Source of the DNA: Planococcus chinensis
Lineage (GTDB): Bacteria > Bacillota > Bacilli > Bacillales_A > Planococcaceae
Reading direction: 5' to 3'
NCBI RefSeq assembly: GCF_020071995.1
Contig: NZ_JABWTK010000003.1
Coordinates: 62,001 to 126,000 of the forward strand
Length of the DNA stretch: 64,000 bases
Part shown: in pieces, positions 41,719 through 49,906 of the stretch
Layout: each line of letters opens with the position of its first letter
Position numbering within the stretch: position 1 is the stretch's first letter
Notes under the pieces: generated by a model
What the model saw: only the letters and a program-made list of their open reading frames with translations
Database searches by the model: none
What the model was told of the DNA's origin: nothing
Program-made: the position numbers and the translations under genes

Positions 41719-41844
41719 TACGAGCAACTTTGGGGTGGATATGAGCGACTTGCTTGGTTTTACGAGCAAGTCCGGGTGCAATACGAGCAACTTCAGAGCA
41801 TATACGAGCAACTCGCACCACTTTACGCCCAACTCCCCAAAAAA
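41719..41844. repeat. Six-unit 21-bp tandem repeat with a conserved 12-base core
   Basis: Units start at exactly 41719, 41740, 41761, 41782, 41803 and 41824. Each opens with TACGAGCAACTT or a close variant (TATGAGCGACTT, TACGAGCAAGTC, TACGAGCAACTC, TACGCCCAACTC), followed by nine unrelated bases. A 58-codon frame that overlaps the cgoX stop (ATG at 41674, stop 41848-41850) reads through all six units as YEQL-like heptads, but it has no convincing ribosome site. The 21-base period equals two turns of B-DNA. Terminator for katA follows. Confidence 0.85.
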
Positions 41845-41847
41845 CGA

Positions 41848-41879
41848 TAAAAAAACAGCCATCCCCAAAGGGACAGCTG
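41848..41879 (-). terminator. Intrinsic terminator of katA
   Basis: On the minus strand CAGCTGTCCC pairs with GGGGATGGCTG (two wobble pairs), followed by seven T residues. Confidence 0.7.
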
Positions 41880-41891
41880 CCATCAAATTAT

Positions 41892-43358
41892 TTATTTAAC
41901 TTCAGTAAGGCCAGGTACTGGAAGGCCTAGACCTTCAGCAACGCGTGTACCGAATTCAGGATCCGCTTTGTACAAGTGGCTGATTTGACGAAGTTTGATA
42001 TCTTCTTTTGTCACCGCGCTCAAGCCGCCGACGAAAGTAGCAACAAGGCGTTCTTGCTCTTCCGGAGTCTGCAAGCGGTAAAGGTCGCCCGGTTGTGTGT
42101 AGAAGTCTTCTTCACGGTAAGGCACAGAATCAGTGAAGCCTTCAACTGCAAGTGGAGCTGGTTTTGCAGCAGCCGTTTCAGTCGGTCCGCCGTAGCTGTT
42201 TGGCTCGTAGTAGACAGAACCGCCGCCGTTTGCGCCAAAGTTCATTTGGCCGTCGCGCTGGTAGTTGTTTACTTCGTTTTTCGCAGCGTTGATCGGCAGC
42301 ATTTGGTGGTTAGCGCCTACGCGGTAACGGTGTGCATCGTGGTATGCGAACAAACGGCCTTGAAGCATTTTGTCCGGAGATACGTCGATACCCGGAACCA
42401 ATGTACCAGGAGAGAACGTTGCTTGCTCAACTTCTGCAAAATAGTTTTGCGGATTGCGGTTAAGCACCATGCGTCCAACTTCGATCAACGGGTAGTCTTT
42501 GTGAGACCATGTTTTTGTAACATCGAACGGGTCGAAGCGGTATGTGTTCGCATCTTCCAAAGGCATGATTTGCACGTACATTTTCCAAGCAGGGAAGTCG
42601 CCTTCTTCAATGGCATTGAAAAGATCTTCTGTATGGAAGTCAGGGTTTTCGCCGGCAATTTTGTCAGCGACTTCCTGAGTGATGTTTTGGATGCCTTGTT
42701 CAGTCAGGAAGTGGTATTTCACCCAATGGGATACGCCTTCAGCGTTTGTCCATTTGAATGTATGGCTTCCGAAACCATGCATGTGGCGAAGAGTCGCAGG
42801 GATTCCGCGGTCGCCCATCAAATACGTTACTTGGTGCAACGATTCTGGTGACAATGACCAGAAGTCCCACACTGCGTTAGGGTTTTTCAAGTGAGTGCGT
42901 GGATCACGCTTTTGTGTATGGATAAAGTCAGGGAATTTGATCGCATCGCGGATAAAGAAAATCGGCGTGTTGTTTCCAACTAGATCGTAGTTTCCTTCTT
43001 CTGTGTAGAATTTCAAAGCAAAGCCGCGTGGGTCGCGAACAGTGTCAGCAGAACCAAGTTCGCCGGCTACTGTAGAGAAACGGGCAAACATATCCGTCTT
43101 TTTGCCGACTTCTGACAAGAAAGCAGCTTTTGTATATTTTGTAAGGTCTTGTGTAACTTCAAAGTATCCGTGAGCGCCAGCGCCTTTAGCGTGGACAACA
43201 CGTTCAGGAACACGTTCCCGGTTAAAGTGTGCTAATTTCTCAAGAAGATGAACATCTTGAAGCAATACTGGTCCGCGTTGGCCAGCCGTCTGCGAGTTCT
43301 GGTTGTCGCCAACCGGTGCCCCCCAGCTAGTCGTTAAAGTTCTTTTATCTGTACTCAT
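41892..43358 (-). CDS. katA: Catalase
   Basis: A clade-3-type haem catalase that breaks down hydrogen peroxide. The active His lies in [16 protein letters not shown], the Asn in the [14 protein letters not shown] region, and the haem-ligand Tyr in [14 protein letters not shown]. The 488-residue length matches B. subtilis KatA. A PerR box lies upstream, consistent with peroxide induction. GAGGTG lies nine bases from the ATG. Convergent with cgoX and the 21-bp repeat. Confidence 0.95.
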   Translation of the reverse strand: MSTDKRTLTTSWGAPVGDNQNSQTAGQRGPVLLQDVHLLEKLAHFNRERVPERVVHAKGAGAHGYFEVTQDLTKYTKAAFLSEVGKKTDMFARFSTVAGELGSADTVRDPRGFALKFYTEEGNYDLVGNNTPIFFIRDAIKFPDFIHTQKRDPRTHLKNPNAVWDFWSLSPESLHQVTYLMGDRGIPATLRHMHGFGSHTFKWTNAEGVSHWVKYHFLTEQGIQNITQEVADKIAGENPDFHTEDLFNAIEEGDFPAWKMYVQIMPLEDANTYRFDPFDVTKTWSHKDYPLIEVGRMVLNRNPQNYFAEVEQATFSPGTLVPGIDVSPDKMLQGRLFAYHDAHRYRVGANHQMLPINAAKNEVNNYQRDGQMNFGANGGGSVYYEPNSYGGPTETAAAKPAPLAVEGFTDSVPYREEDFYTQPGDLYRLQTPEEQERLVATFVGGLSAVTKEDIKLRQISHLYKADPEFGTRVAEGLGLPVPGLTEVK

Positions 43359-43405
43359 GAATCGAACACCTCATTCTCATTATTAGGTAAAACACTACAT
43401 TCATA

Positions 43406-43433
43406 ATGATAACAGTTTTCAAATTAAAATCAA
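43406..43433 (-). promoter_or_regulatory. katA promoter
   Basis: TTGATT (43428-43433) and TATCAT (43406-43411) on the minus strand, 16-base spacer. Confidence 0.45.
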
Positions 43434-43440
43434 TACTTAA

Positions 43441-43455
43441 TGATAATGATTATAA
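43441..43455. promoter_or_regulatory. PerR box upstream of katA
   Basis: TGATAATGATTATAA differs from the PerR consensus TTATAATNATTATAA at one base. It lies just upstream of the katA -35, where PerR, a metal-bound peroxide-sensing repressor, would block transcription. Confidence 0.75.
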
Positions 43456-43623
43456 TTAAAGAAATTTGTTAGAGGCTGTAAGACACAAAATTTTTATATT
43501 CACAAAAGCAATTCTCAATTGGATAGAGGATTCTTTCTACTATCTTTAACATTGCCCGAAAAAAGAAAAAAACTCAACTTTAAACTCCTGTTTGAAAATT
43601 AAACATACGTGTATAGAAAGAGA

Positions 43624-43652
43624 TTGCATTTCAAAATAAAAATAGCTAAGAT
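43624..43652 (+). promoter_or_regulatory. Candidate promoter of the acyl-CoA ligase gene group
   Basis: TTGCAT (43624-43629), 17-base spacer, TAAGAT (43647-43652). The rest of the katA-ligase gap is AT-rich without other clear signals. Confidence 0.35.
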
Positions 43653-43666
43653 AAAATTCAAGTAAA

Positions 43667-43681
43667 AGTTTTCAGAAAACT
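43667..43681. promoter_or_regulatory. CodY-like palindrome
   Basis: AGTTTTCAGAAAACT is a perfect palindrome differing at two positions from the CodY motif AATTTTCWGAAAATT. It lies just after the candidate -10 and before the acyl-CoA ligase gene. Confidence 0.5.
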
Positions 43682-43796
43682 AAATCTATTGAGGTGAAGG
43701 AACAATCAAAAAGGGGTTAAAGGACGGATGAAATGTAAGCCTTTTCATATGAGGTTAGTTATGCAGATGCCACTAAAACAAAAGGGGATGGGAAAG

Positions 43797-45299
43797 ATGC
43801 TCATTACACAATCAATCGCAGAGTATGCGGATATACAGCCTGAAAAAGTTTATACCTCTTATCAAGGGAGAGAATGGAGCTATAGCGAGTTTTATCAAAA
43901 GGTCAAACAGGTTGCGGCATATTTTCAGCAGAAGGGTTACCAAAAAGACGATATTATCGCCTTGTATGCATTGAATTCCGATACGTTTCTTGCTTGTTAT
44001 TTCGGCATCCAGTTAGGCGGTTTTATTGCCATGCCGGTCAACACGAAACTGGCAGCGCCGGAAGTTCAGTATATTTTCTCAAATTCGGAAGCGAAAGCGT
44101 TGATCTATGATGTGCGTATTGAAGAAGTGATCAAAAACACGGCGCATGAGTTCCGGGATACGTTAACCATCGGCGGAGAAGATACGTTAGGGCACATTAT
44201 GGAAGATGCTTCGCTGGAGTTTAAACCGGTATCCTTGGACGCGGAAGATACCGCTGTAGTGATGTATACCTCGGGAACAACGGGAAAACCGAAAGGCGTG
44301 ATGCTGACGCACGGCAATATACAAGCATGCGCGGAAATCTGGTCCGAAGCCATGGCGATTACCGGGCAGGACCGGATGCTTATCTCAACGCCTCTTTTCC
44401 ATTGTGCAGCGGCTCATGTTTTTGTCGTGCCTGTCACCCATAAAGGCGGCTCCTTGGTGATAGAAGAAGCGTTTTCTCCTGACAAGACGCTGGGTATGCT
44501 GAAGTCCGCCCAGCCGACCATGTTTTTCGGCGTTCCGGCGATGTACAGCATCATTTTGAACCTGCCGGATATTCAAAAAGTGCAATTGCCGGCATTGCGC
44601 CTGTTTTGTTACGGGGCGGCGCCCATGCCTTATGAGCTCGTTAAAAAATTGAAAGAGACCTTCCCGGCTGTCGGTGTCCAAAATTGCTATGGGCAGACGG
44701 AAAACGCGCCGGCTGCCTCTTCCTTAAAAGACCATTTTGCCCTTGATAAAATTGGTTCGGTCGGAGAAGTGCTCCCGCAGACGGAAATCCAGGTGGTGGA
44801 TGAATTTGGGGATCCGCTGCCAACCGGGCAAGTGGGTGAAATCGTCGTCAAAGGTCCGCAGGTGATGAAAGGCTATTTAAGGAATGAAGAAGCGACGCGC
44901 CAAGCGGTTAAAAACGGCTGGATGTACAGTGGCGACCTTGGGAAATTTGATGAAGACGGCCTGTTGTATATCGTTGACCGCAAAAAAGACATGATTATCC
45001 GCGGCGGCGAAAACGTCTATCCGGTGGAAGTCGAAGAAGTGCTGTACCAAATTCCGCAATTGCTCGAAGCGGCAGTTGTCGGCGTGCCGCACGAAGTATA
45101 CGGCGAAGTGCCAAAAGCCTACGTTGTCCTAAAAGAGGGGAAGTCCGTGTCAGAAGAAGAAATCAAATCGTATTGTACGACCCAGCTCGCAAAATACAAA
45201 GTGCCGCTGGAAGTGGAATATCTGGATGAATTGCCGCGCAATGCGTCTGGAAAAGTGTTGAAGCATACATTGCGTGCGGCGGAAAGTTCGCGGGCTTAA
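43797..45299 (+). CDS. Acyl-CoA ligase (AMP-forming)
   Basis: An ANL-family enzyme that activates a carboxylic acid with ATP and CoA. It has the P-loop YTSGTTGKPKGVMLTHGN, the YGQTEN motif, the hinge TGDL-type segment YSGDLGKFDEDGLLYIVDRKKD and the catalytic Lys in SGKVLKHTL near the C-terminus. The acid is not known; length (about 500) suits medium- or long-chain or aromatic ligases. ATG at 43797 is chosen as GGGG ends nine bases upstream. It is followed by a flavoprotein and a hydratase gene. Confidence 0.85.
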   Translation: MLITQSIAEYADIQPEKVYTSYQGREWSYSEFYQKVKQVAAYFQQKGYQKDDIIALYALNSDTFLACYFGIQLGGFIAMPVNTKLAAPEVQYIFSNSEAKALIYDVRIEEVIKNTAHEFRDTLTIGGEDTLGHIMEDASLEFKPVSLDAEDTAVVMYTSGTTGKPKGVMLTHGNIQACAEIWSEAMAITGQDRMLISTPLFHCAAAHVFVVPVTHKGGSLVIEEAFSPDKTLGMLKSAQPTMFFGVPAMYSIILNLPDIQKVQLPALRLFCYGAAPMPYELVKKLKETFPAVGVQNCYGQTENAPAASSLKDHFALDKIGSVGEVLPQTEIQVVDEFGDPLPTGQVGEIVVKGPQVMKGYLRNEEATRQAVKNGWMYSGDLGKFDEDGLLYIVDRKKDMIIRGGENVYPVEVEEVLYQIPQLLEAAVVGVPHEVYGEVPKAYVVLKEGKSVSEEEIKSYCTTQLAKYKVPLEVEYLDELPRNASGKVLKHTLRAAESSRA

Positions 45300-45389
45300 T
45301 GAGAGGGGAATTTCAAAAAATGCACAGTATCCGACAAAAAGAAACTTTCTGCAAAGAATTCAAACGGGAAATTCAGGAGGCGGCTAATC

Positions 45390-46283
45390 ATGCTTAAGCT
45401 TCCAGTGATTATCTCACCTATGTTCTTGGTGTCGACGCCCAAAATGGTTATTGAAGCGGGAAATGCCGGTGTGATCGGCTCATTCCCTCTATTAAATGCG
45501 CGTCCAGTTGAAGCATGTGCAGCCTGGCTGCAGGAAGTGAAAACGGCTCTCGGCGATAAGCCATGGGCCGTCAATTTCATTTGCCATACGGGCTCCAACA
45601 GCCGCTATGCCGAGGATCTGGAATTGATCCGCCAATACGAGCCGCCCATTGTCATTACTTCATTAGGGTCGCCAGGTGAAGTCATTGAGATTGTACATGC
45701 ATACGGAGGCTTTGTGTATTCGGATGTAGCGAATGTGCGGCATGCGAAAAAAGCGGCCGCTAGCGGAGTGGACGGCCTGGTGCTGGTTTGTGCAGGGGCA
45801 GGCGGGCAAGGCGGCACCTTAAATCCGTTTGCATTTATTGCTGCGGTGAAAAAATTCTACAGCGGCACCATTATTTTATCGGGCGGCCTTTCAACAGGGG
45901 CAGACGTTGCCGCGGTTAAACTGATGGGTGCTGATTACGCGTATATGGGGACCCGCTTTTTAGCGGCGGAAGAAAGCAGTGCACCGGAAGACTACAAGCA
46001 AATGGTCATCGATTCCACCATCGAAGACGTGCTGTACACCGATTCGTTCAGTGGGGTGCCGGTCAACGTATTGGTTCCGAGCCTGGTGAAACAGGGAATT
46101 GATCCGAAAACCTTGAAACCGAAAGAAGAAGTCGATTTATCGCATTTGGTCAATGCCAAAGCATGGCGGGATATTTGGTCAGCAGGCCACGGCGTTACCA
46201 CCATCACGAAAAGGGAAACCACAAAAGAAATCGTGGACACGCTGATTTCCGAATACAAGGAGGGGGTGGCGAGTCTTGTATGA
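45390..46283 (+). CDS. Nitronate monooxygenase-like FMN oxidoreductase
   Basis: A TIM-barrel FMN protein with the opening LPVIISPMFLVS, the VCAGAGGQGGTLNPFAFI phosphate-loop region, SGGLSTGADVAAVKLMGADYAYMGTRFL and a conserved His in FICHTG-type positions. Relatives include nitronate monooxygenase and the steroid-degradation protein IpdC, which despite this annotation acts on CoA thioesters. Between a ligase and hydratase gene, a CoA-thioester substrate is plausible. AGGAGG lies eight bases before the ATG; a 25-codon frame at 45320-45397 overlaps the start and may be a leader. Confidence 0.83.
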   Translation: MLKLPVIISPMFLVSTPKMVIEAGNAGVIGSFPLLNARPVEACAAWLQEVKTALGDKPWAVNFICHTGSNSRYAEDLELIRQYEPPIVITSLGSPGEVIEIVHAYGGFVYSDVANVRHAKKAAASGVDGLVLVCAGAGGQGGTLNPFAFIAAVKKFYSGTIILSGGLSTGADVAAVKLMGADYAYMGTRFLAAEESSAPEDYKQMVIDSTIEDVLYTDSFSGVPVNVLVPSLVKQGIDPKTLKPKEEVDLSHLVNAKAWRDIWSAGHGVTTITKRETTKEIVDTLISEYKEGVASLV

Positions 46284-47097
46284 AACGATTAAAACAGATT
46301 TAAAAGGCGGTATTTTAACACTTACGTTAAACCGGCCGGAGCAAATGAATGCCTATACGGATATAATGAACGAAGAACTGCTGCATTTCTACAAAGAAGC
46401 GAATCAAAATGACGAGATCCGGGTCATTGTGGTGACCGGAAGCGGCCGTGCATTTTGTGCCGGCATGGATTTATCGGACGGAGGGTCGACGTTCTCTTCC
46501 GAACAATCGGCAGAAGAATACCGGGATCTCGGTGGCCAAGTGAGCCTTCAAGTCTATGAAGGCACCAAACCGATCATTGCCGCTATCAACGGTGCAGCGG
46601 TAGGCATTGGCCTGACGATGACCCTCCCGATGGATATCCGGATCGTCAAGAAAGATGCGAAAATCGGTTTTGTTTTCGGGCGTCGGGGAATCGGTCCGGA
46701 AGCAAGTTCAGGCTGGTTCCTTCCGCGGCTTGTGGGAATTGGAAAAGCGCTTGAATGGACGCTGACCGGGCGTTACATCCCGACAAGCGAAGCGGTTAGA
46801 ACCGGTCTGGTGCAATACGAATCAGAAGATCCGTTGGCGAAAGCTTACGACATCGCCAAAGACATTGTGGAAAACACCGCAGCTACTTCGAATGGTTTTA
46901 CACGGCAATTACTATGGAAGATGCTTGGGCAGGAACATCCGCATGCTTCTCATCTGGTCGAATCCCGCTTTTTGCATTGGGCAGGGCAAAATGCCGATGC
47001 GGAAGAAGGCATCCAAGCGTTTGTTGAAAAGCGGCTTGCCAAATTTCCGATGAAAGCGTCCGAGTTGCCGGATTTCTTCAATTCCACAAAAGAATAG
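46276..47097 (+). CDS. Enoyl-CoA hydratase/isomerase family protein
   Basis: A crotonase-fold protein: TLNRPEQMNAYTDIM, VTGSGRAFCAGMDLSD (oxyanion CAGMDL), PIIAAINGAAVGIGLTMTLPMDIRI and GFVFGRRGIGPEASSGWFLPRLVG. The last segment has the Glu of the hydratase active site (EASSGW). It could hydrate enoyl-CoA, isomerise it, or cleave a ring, as crotonases do. The start is TTG at 46276, overlapping the previous stop by eight bases, with GGAGGG upstream. Third gene of the group. Confidence 0.85.
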   Translation: MYETIKTDLKGGILTLTLNRPEQMNAYTDIMNEELLHFYKEANQNDEIRVIVVTGSGRAFCAGMDLSDGGSTFSSEQSAEEYRDLGGQVSLQVYEGTKPIIAAINGAAVGIGLTMTLPMDIRIVKKDAKIGFVFGRRGIGPEASSGWFLPRLVGIGKALEWTLTGRYIPTSEAVRTGLVQYESEDPLAKAYDIAKDIVENTAATSNGFTRQLLWKMLGQEHPHASHLVESRFLHWAGQNADAEEGIQAFVEKRLAKFPMKASELPDFFNSTKE

Positions 47098-47106
47098 CGA
47101 AAAAGA

Positions 47107-47140
47107 AAACAACACCGGAAAAAATTCCGGTGTTGTTTTT
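47107..47140 (+). terminator. Intrinsic terminator
   Basis: 15-bp arms AAAACAACACCGGAA and TTCCGGTGTTGTTTT. Ends the ligase-flavoprotein-hydratase group. Confidence 0.9.
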
Positions 47141-47173
47141 GGTTTAAGGAGAAAAAACAGGAGTTGTTTTCAA

Positions 47174-48232
47174 TTAATCCATCGCGTATAGGCGTTTGAA
47201 TCCATCGAAATGTTTGCCCCAATAAGAATCGCTCAAGCTGGTGATTTGGACGCGGTCTCCGCCGGCATGGATGAATTTGTTGTCTCCCAGGTAAATGCCC
47301 ATATGAGAAATCCCTGCACGGTACGTATTGCTGAAGAACACCAAATCACCCGGCTTTGGATTGCTTACATCGTATGAGCGGGCATCGTAGCCCGTTGTAT
47401 TCGTGCGCGGAAGGCTGACGCCGGCTTTATTGTAGACATAGTAAATATATCCGCTGCAATCAAATCCGCTTGGTGTCGCACCGCCCCAAACGTATGGAAT
47501 GCCGGTCAGGGAAGTTGCAGTTGAAATTACTTTTCCGGCAACTCCAGCTGCTGGGACTGCGGGCTGTGAAACAGGTGTAGGTTTAGGCTGTGCAACGACT
47601 GTGGCGTTCTTCACATTCAACACTTGTCCAACCCGGATCGAACTTGAAGTCAAGCCATTCCAGTTCATTAATTGTGTCACGGAGATGCCATGACGGTGGG
47701 CAATATTTGTCAATGTATCTCCGCTTACCACTTTATAAGTGCTGCCGGAAACCGTCGGGGCCGTAGTTTTAGCTGGTGCCGGCGCTTTAGGGGCGGCAGG
47801 AGCCGCAATTGTGCCGCTTACTTTCAGTTTTTGGCCGACGGAAATTGTGTTTGTGGAAAGGTTGTTCAGCTTTTGAATGTTGCTGACGGTTGTTTTATGT
47901 AGAGTAGCGATCTTGTAAAGCGTATCTCCTGATTTTACTATGTATAAATTTTGCGAACTGGCTCCGGTCGAAGAAGGAGTAGCTGTTGTAGTAGAAGCTG
48001 GCTTTTTTGATGGCGCAGTAGCGCTTAATTTTAAAACTTGATTTGGATAAATGGAATCAGATTTTAAATTGTTCCATTGTTTGATGTTTGCTACCGAGAC
48101 ATTATTTGAAGAAGCGACCTTCCATAATGTATCTCCTGGTTTAATGGTGTACGAACTTGCATCTGCACTCGCAGCTCCGATGCATAGAGCCAAAGAACCT
48201 GCAGCAAGTACAGAATAAGCTAATTTTTTCAT
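47174..48232 (-). CDS. Peptidoglycan endopeptidase with three LysM domains and NlpC/P60 domain
   Basis: A signal peptide is followed by three LysM domains (about residues 28-70, 94-138 and 165-209, each with GDTL and WNNL/LNNL/WNGL), a Ser/Pro/Ala-rich linker, and an NlpC/P60 domain (about 235-350). Catalytic residues are the Cys in FDCSGYIYYV, His in SHMGIYLGD and the polar residue in FIHAGG. It resembles LytE/LytF/CwlS D,L-endopeptidases, which split peptide cross-links at the septum or cylinder. AAAAGGAG precedes the ATG. Confidence 0.9.
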   Translation of the reverse strand: MKKLAYSVLAAGSLALCIGAASADASSYTIKPGDTLWKVASSNNVSVANIKQWNNLKSDSIYPNQVLKLSATAPSKKPASTTTATPSSTGASSQNLYIVKSGDTLYKIATLHKTTVSNIQKLNNLSTNTISVGQKLKVSGTIAAPAAPKAPAPAKTTAPTVSGSTYKVVSGDTLTNIAHRHGISVTQLMNWNGLTSSSIRVGQVLNVKNATVVAQPKPTPVSQPAVPAAGVAGKVISTATSLTGIPYVWGGATPSGFDCSGYIYYVYNKAGVSLPRTNTTGYDARSYDVSNPKPGDLVFFSNTYRAGISHMGIYLGDNKFIHAGGDRVQITSLSDSYWGKHFDGFKRLYAMD

Positions 48233-48344
48233 GTTTTTTCTCCTTTTTAATGAATAATTTGTATATAAAATAGTAAATTTTATTGAATACTTAAGTTGTA
48301 TTTAATTGTATATTCAAAAAATTAAATAGGCAATAAGTTTTAAT

Positions 48345-48361
48345 ATTACAATTGTGTTACA
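48345..48361 (-). promoter_or_regulatory. WalR box upstream of the endopeptidase
   Basis: On the minus strand TGTAAC-ACAAT-TGTAAT matches the WalR (YycF) motif TGTWAH-N5-TGTWAH exactly, 113 bases before the ATG. WalRK governs cell wall hydrolases in Bacillales. Confidence 0.65.
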
Positions 48362-48404
48362 AAGTGTGTGGTCATGGTTTAAATCCAAGTAATAGGGGGT
48401 AATG

Positions 48405-48442
48405 AAAAAAGTTTCGGAACATTGCTGTTCCGAAACTTTTTT
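48405..48442. terminator. Bidirectional intrinsic terminator
   Basis: 16-bp arms AAAAAAGTTTCGGAAC and GTTCCGAAACTTTTTT, six-base loop. It ends the unknown gene at 48445-49026. Confidence 0.9.
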
Positions 48443-48444
48443 CG

Positions 48445-49026
48445 TTAAAGAGTATGGAGATATTGATGAATCTGCCGAAAATCTTCTGAGGTATCAGCGG
48501 CGTTTGCCAAAACATCTTCGTACCATTTGGTTAGCTGTTTGGTTTCATGGAAAGCTAAGCTTTTCTGGTTTTCGGCTTTTTCCACGAAGTGATTGATGCT
48601 ATTGACCCGATTTTGAAAATAGGGAATATGTTGGCGGAACCGATCTTCTACTTGTGGATTAAAGAGCTTGCCGAAGTGCATCAGCCCATTGTTAATGTAT
48701 TCTTCTGCGTAAAGCGCAGCACCGGCGACGGCTAACTGATCTTCCAGTTGAGGCTCTTCCGCCACCTTGAGTGTCAGGGGCATAAGTTCTTCGATGGTCT
48801 GTAAAGCAACAAGCATTTGCTGTTTCTGTATTTTGGTTAGGCCGTTCTGCCGGTCGAAATTTCCAAAGACGGAGCTCGCGGAATCCAAGTGAGAAGAGAG
48901 CCGCTCAAGTTTCAGTTCTTCGGGTTTTGTGCCTACCAAACTTTTAATTTTTCCGTAAACAAAAAGACGCTGCAAGTAACCGTACAATAAAACAACGCCA
49001 TTGAATTGTGCTTCTGCTGCATTCAT
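48445..49026 (-). CDS. Unrecognised 193-residue soluble helical protein
   Basis: I do not recognise this gene. The sequence appears all-helical and soluble, without signal peptide or cysteine. It opens MNAAEAQFNGVVLLYGYLQR and has acidic, Gln-rich helices (LDSASSVFGNFDRQNGLTKI; NQKSLAFHETKQLTKWYED). Real coding is supported by a clean downstream terminator and a good ribosome site (AAAGGAG seven bases upstream). It is next to a wall hydrolase gene but on its own transcript. Confidence 0.55.
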   Translation of the reverse strand: MNAAEAQFNGVVLLYGYLQRLFVYGKIKSLVGTKPEELKLERLSSHLDSASSVFGNFDRQNGLTKIQKQQMLVALQTIEELMPLTLKVAEEPQLEDQLAVAGAALYAEEYINNGLMHFGKLFNPQVEDRFRQHIPYFQNRVNSINHFVEKAENQKSLAFHETKQLTKWYEDVLANAADTSEDFRQIHQYLHTL

Positions 49027-49268
49027 CAGCCATGCTCCTTTCGAATTCTGTTTCTTTCAGTATACATTTTTCTGAAGGAGGGCAGACAGCGCCAACAGAA
49101 AACATCAGCTTTGTTTTCAAGCCAGATGTTCTTGGACTGACAAGCGGGTTTGGGAAGCACTGCAAGCCGCAGAAGTTTTGCGGAAAAAATTAAAAGCGGG
49201 TTTGAAAAAGGTAGGCATCATTCTTGGGATATGATATGTTGGCACTATTAACGAAAAGGAGGAAGTTT

Positions 49269-49664
49269 ATGAAAATCAAGCCATATGAAAAAACGATAAT
49301 GGGAACGCTCGGAATCGAAATGGGAGAAGTGGAAGCAGATCGTGTCGTCGCGACAATGCCGGTCCACGAAGCAACGCATCAGCCATTTGGCCTTCTTCAC
49401 GGAGGCGCTTCAGTTGTATTGGCTGAAACGGTCGCAAGCATCGGTACATGGAATTTAATCGATCAGGAAACCGAAATTGCGGTCGGGCTGGAGATCAATG
49501 CCAATCACATCCGCGGGAAACAAGAAGGAACAGTAACGGCTGTCGGAACTCCTTTACATAAAGGCCGGACCACAATGGTATGGGATATAAAAATAATGGA
49601 CGAAGAAGAAAAGTTGATTTGTGTATCGCGCTGCACCGTAGCGATCGCCCCCAAAAAACGCTAA
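49269..49664 (+). CDS. Hotdog thioesterase (YuxO/MenI-like)
   Basis: A short PaaI-type hotdog thioesterase with the HGGASVVLAETVASIGTW motif, in which the Glu acts in catalysis in 1,4-dihydroxy-2-naphthoyl-CoA thioesterase (MenI/YuxO). A menaquinone role is likely but no men gene is nearby, and proximity to acyl-CoA genes leaves another CoA ester open. ATG at 49269 has AAAAGGAGG seven bases upstream, unlike the longer frame start at 49224. Confidence 0.8.
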   Translation: MKIKPYEKTIMGTLGIEMGEVEADRVVATMPVHEATHQPFGLLHGGASVVLAETVASIGTWNLIDQETEIAVGLEINANHIRGKQEGTVTAVGTPLHKGRTTMVWDIKIMDEEEKLICVSRCTVAIAPKKR

Positions 49665-49735
49665 GGTTATGCGGGAAATTTTTTGAAAGAGGACAACTGT
49701 TCAAACTTAATTAGTCAGAAAAATTAAAAAACATA

Positions 49736-49765
49736 TTGAACTTGTAGAACGGATTAATGTATACT
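49736..49765 (+). promoter_or_regulatory. Promoter upstream of the beta-oxidation/ABC operon
   Basis: TTGAAC (49736-49741), 18-base spacer, TATACT (49760-49765). Confidence 0.5.
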
Positions 49766-49781
49766 CAATGAAAATGATTAA

Positions 49782-49795
49782 TTAAAGCGCTTACA
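49782..49795 (+). promoter_or_regulatory. CcpA cre-like site
   Basis: TTAAAGCGCTTACA fits the cre consensus TGWAANCGNTNWCA with one mismatch. It lies 16 bases downstream of the -10, a position where CcpA represses by blocking transcription. Confidence 0.6.
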
Positions 49796-49838
49796 TTTTT
49801 GGTTCCAGCTTCCAAGAAAGATAGTAAGCGTCTTTTTT
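49787..49838 (+). terminator. Terminator-like hairpin in the operon leader
   Basis: CGCTTAC (49788-49794) pairs with GTAAGCG (49824-49830), with a weaker inner TTGG/CCAA pair, and a run TCTTTTTTT follows. It could end the upstream thioesterase transcript or act as an attenuator for the operon promoter; the promoter lies upstream of it. Confidence 0.5.
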
Positions 49839-49848
49839 TAAATCTAAC

Positions 49849-49866
49849 ATACCGAACGTTCAGTAT
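49849..49866. promoter_or_regulatory. TetR-type operator palindrome
   Basis: ATACCGAACGTTCAGTAT is symmetric at all but one base pair around the central GAACGTTC. The type suits TetR repressors of acyl-CoA metabolism, and a TetR gene lies at the end of the same region (61953). Confidence 0.55.
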
Positions 49867-49906
49867 TTAGTTTTGGGCATCCGATATGTACGGAAGGAGA
49901 ATGATG

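Noticed and set aside
41719..41844. The 21-bp array as a CRISPR array
   Set aside because: Units and variable parts are far too short, with no leader or cas genes nearby.
41976..42851. A 291-codon frame on the plus strand opposite katA
   Set aside because: Catalase on the minus strand explains the region; the antisense frame is Cys- and Phe-rich without family motifs, as in a frame shadow. A similar long frame (10738-11523) is opposite the dimethylargininase-like gene.
45320..45397. A 25-codon frame with AGAGGGG before it, overlapping the start of the flavoprotein gene
   Set aside because: It is in a different frame from the gene and short. The better ribosome site AGGAGG inside it clearly serves the gene, so it may be a leader or noise.
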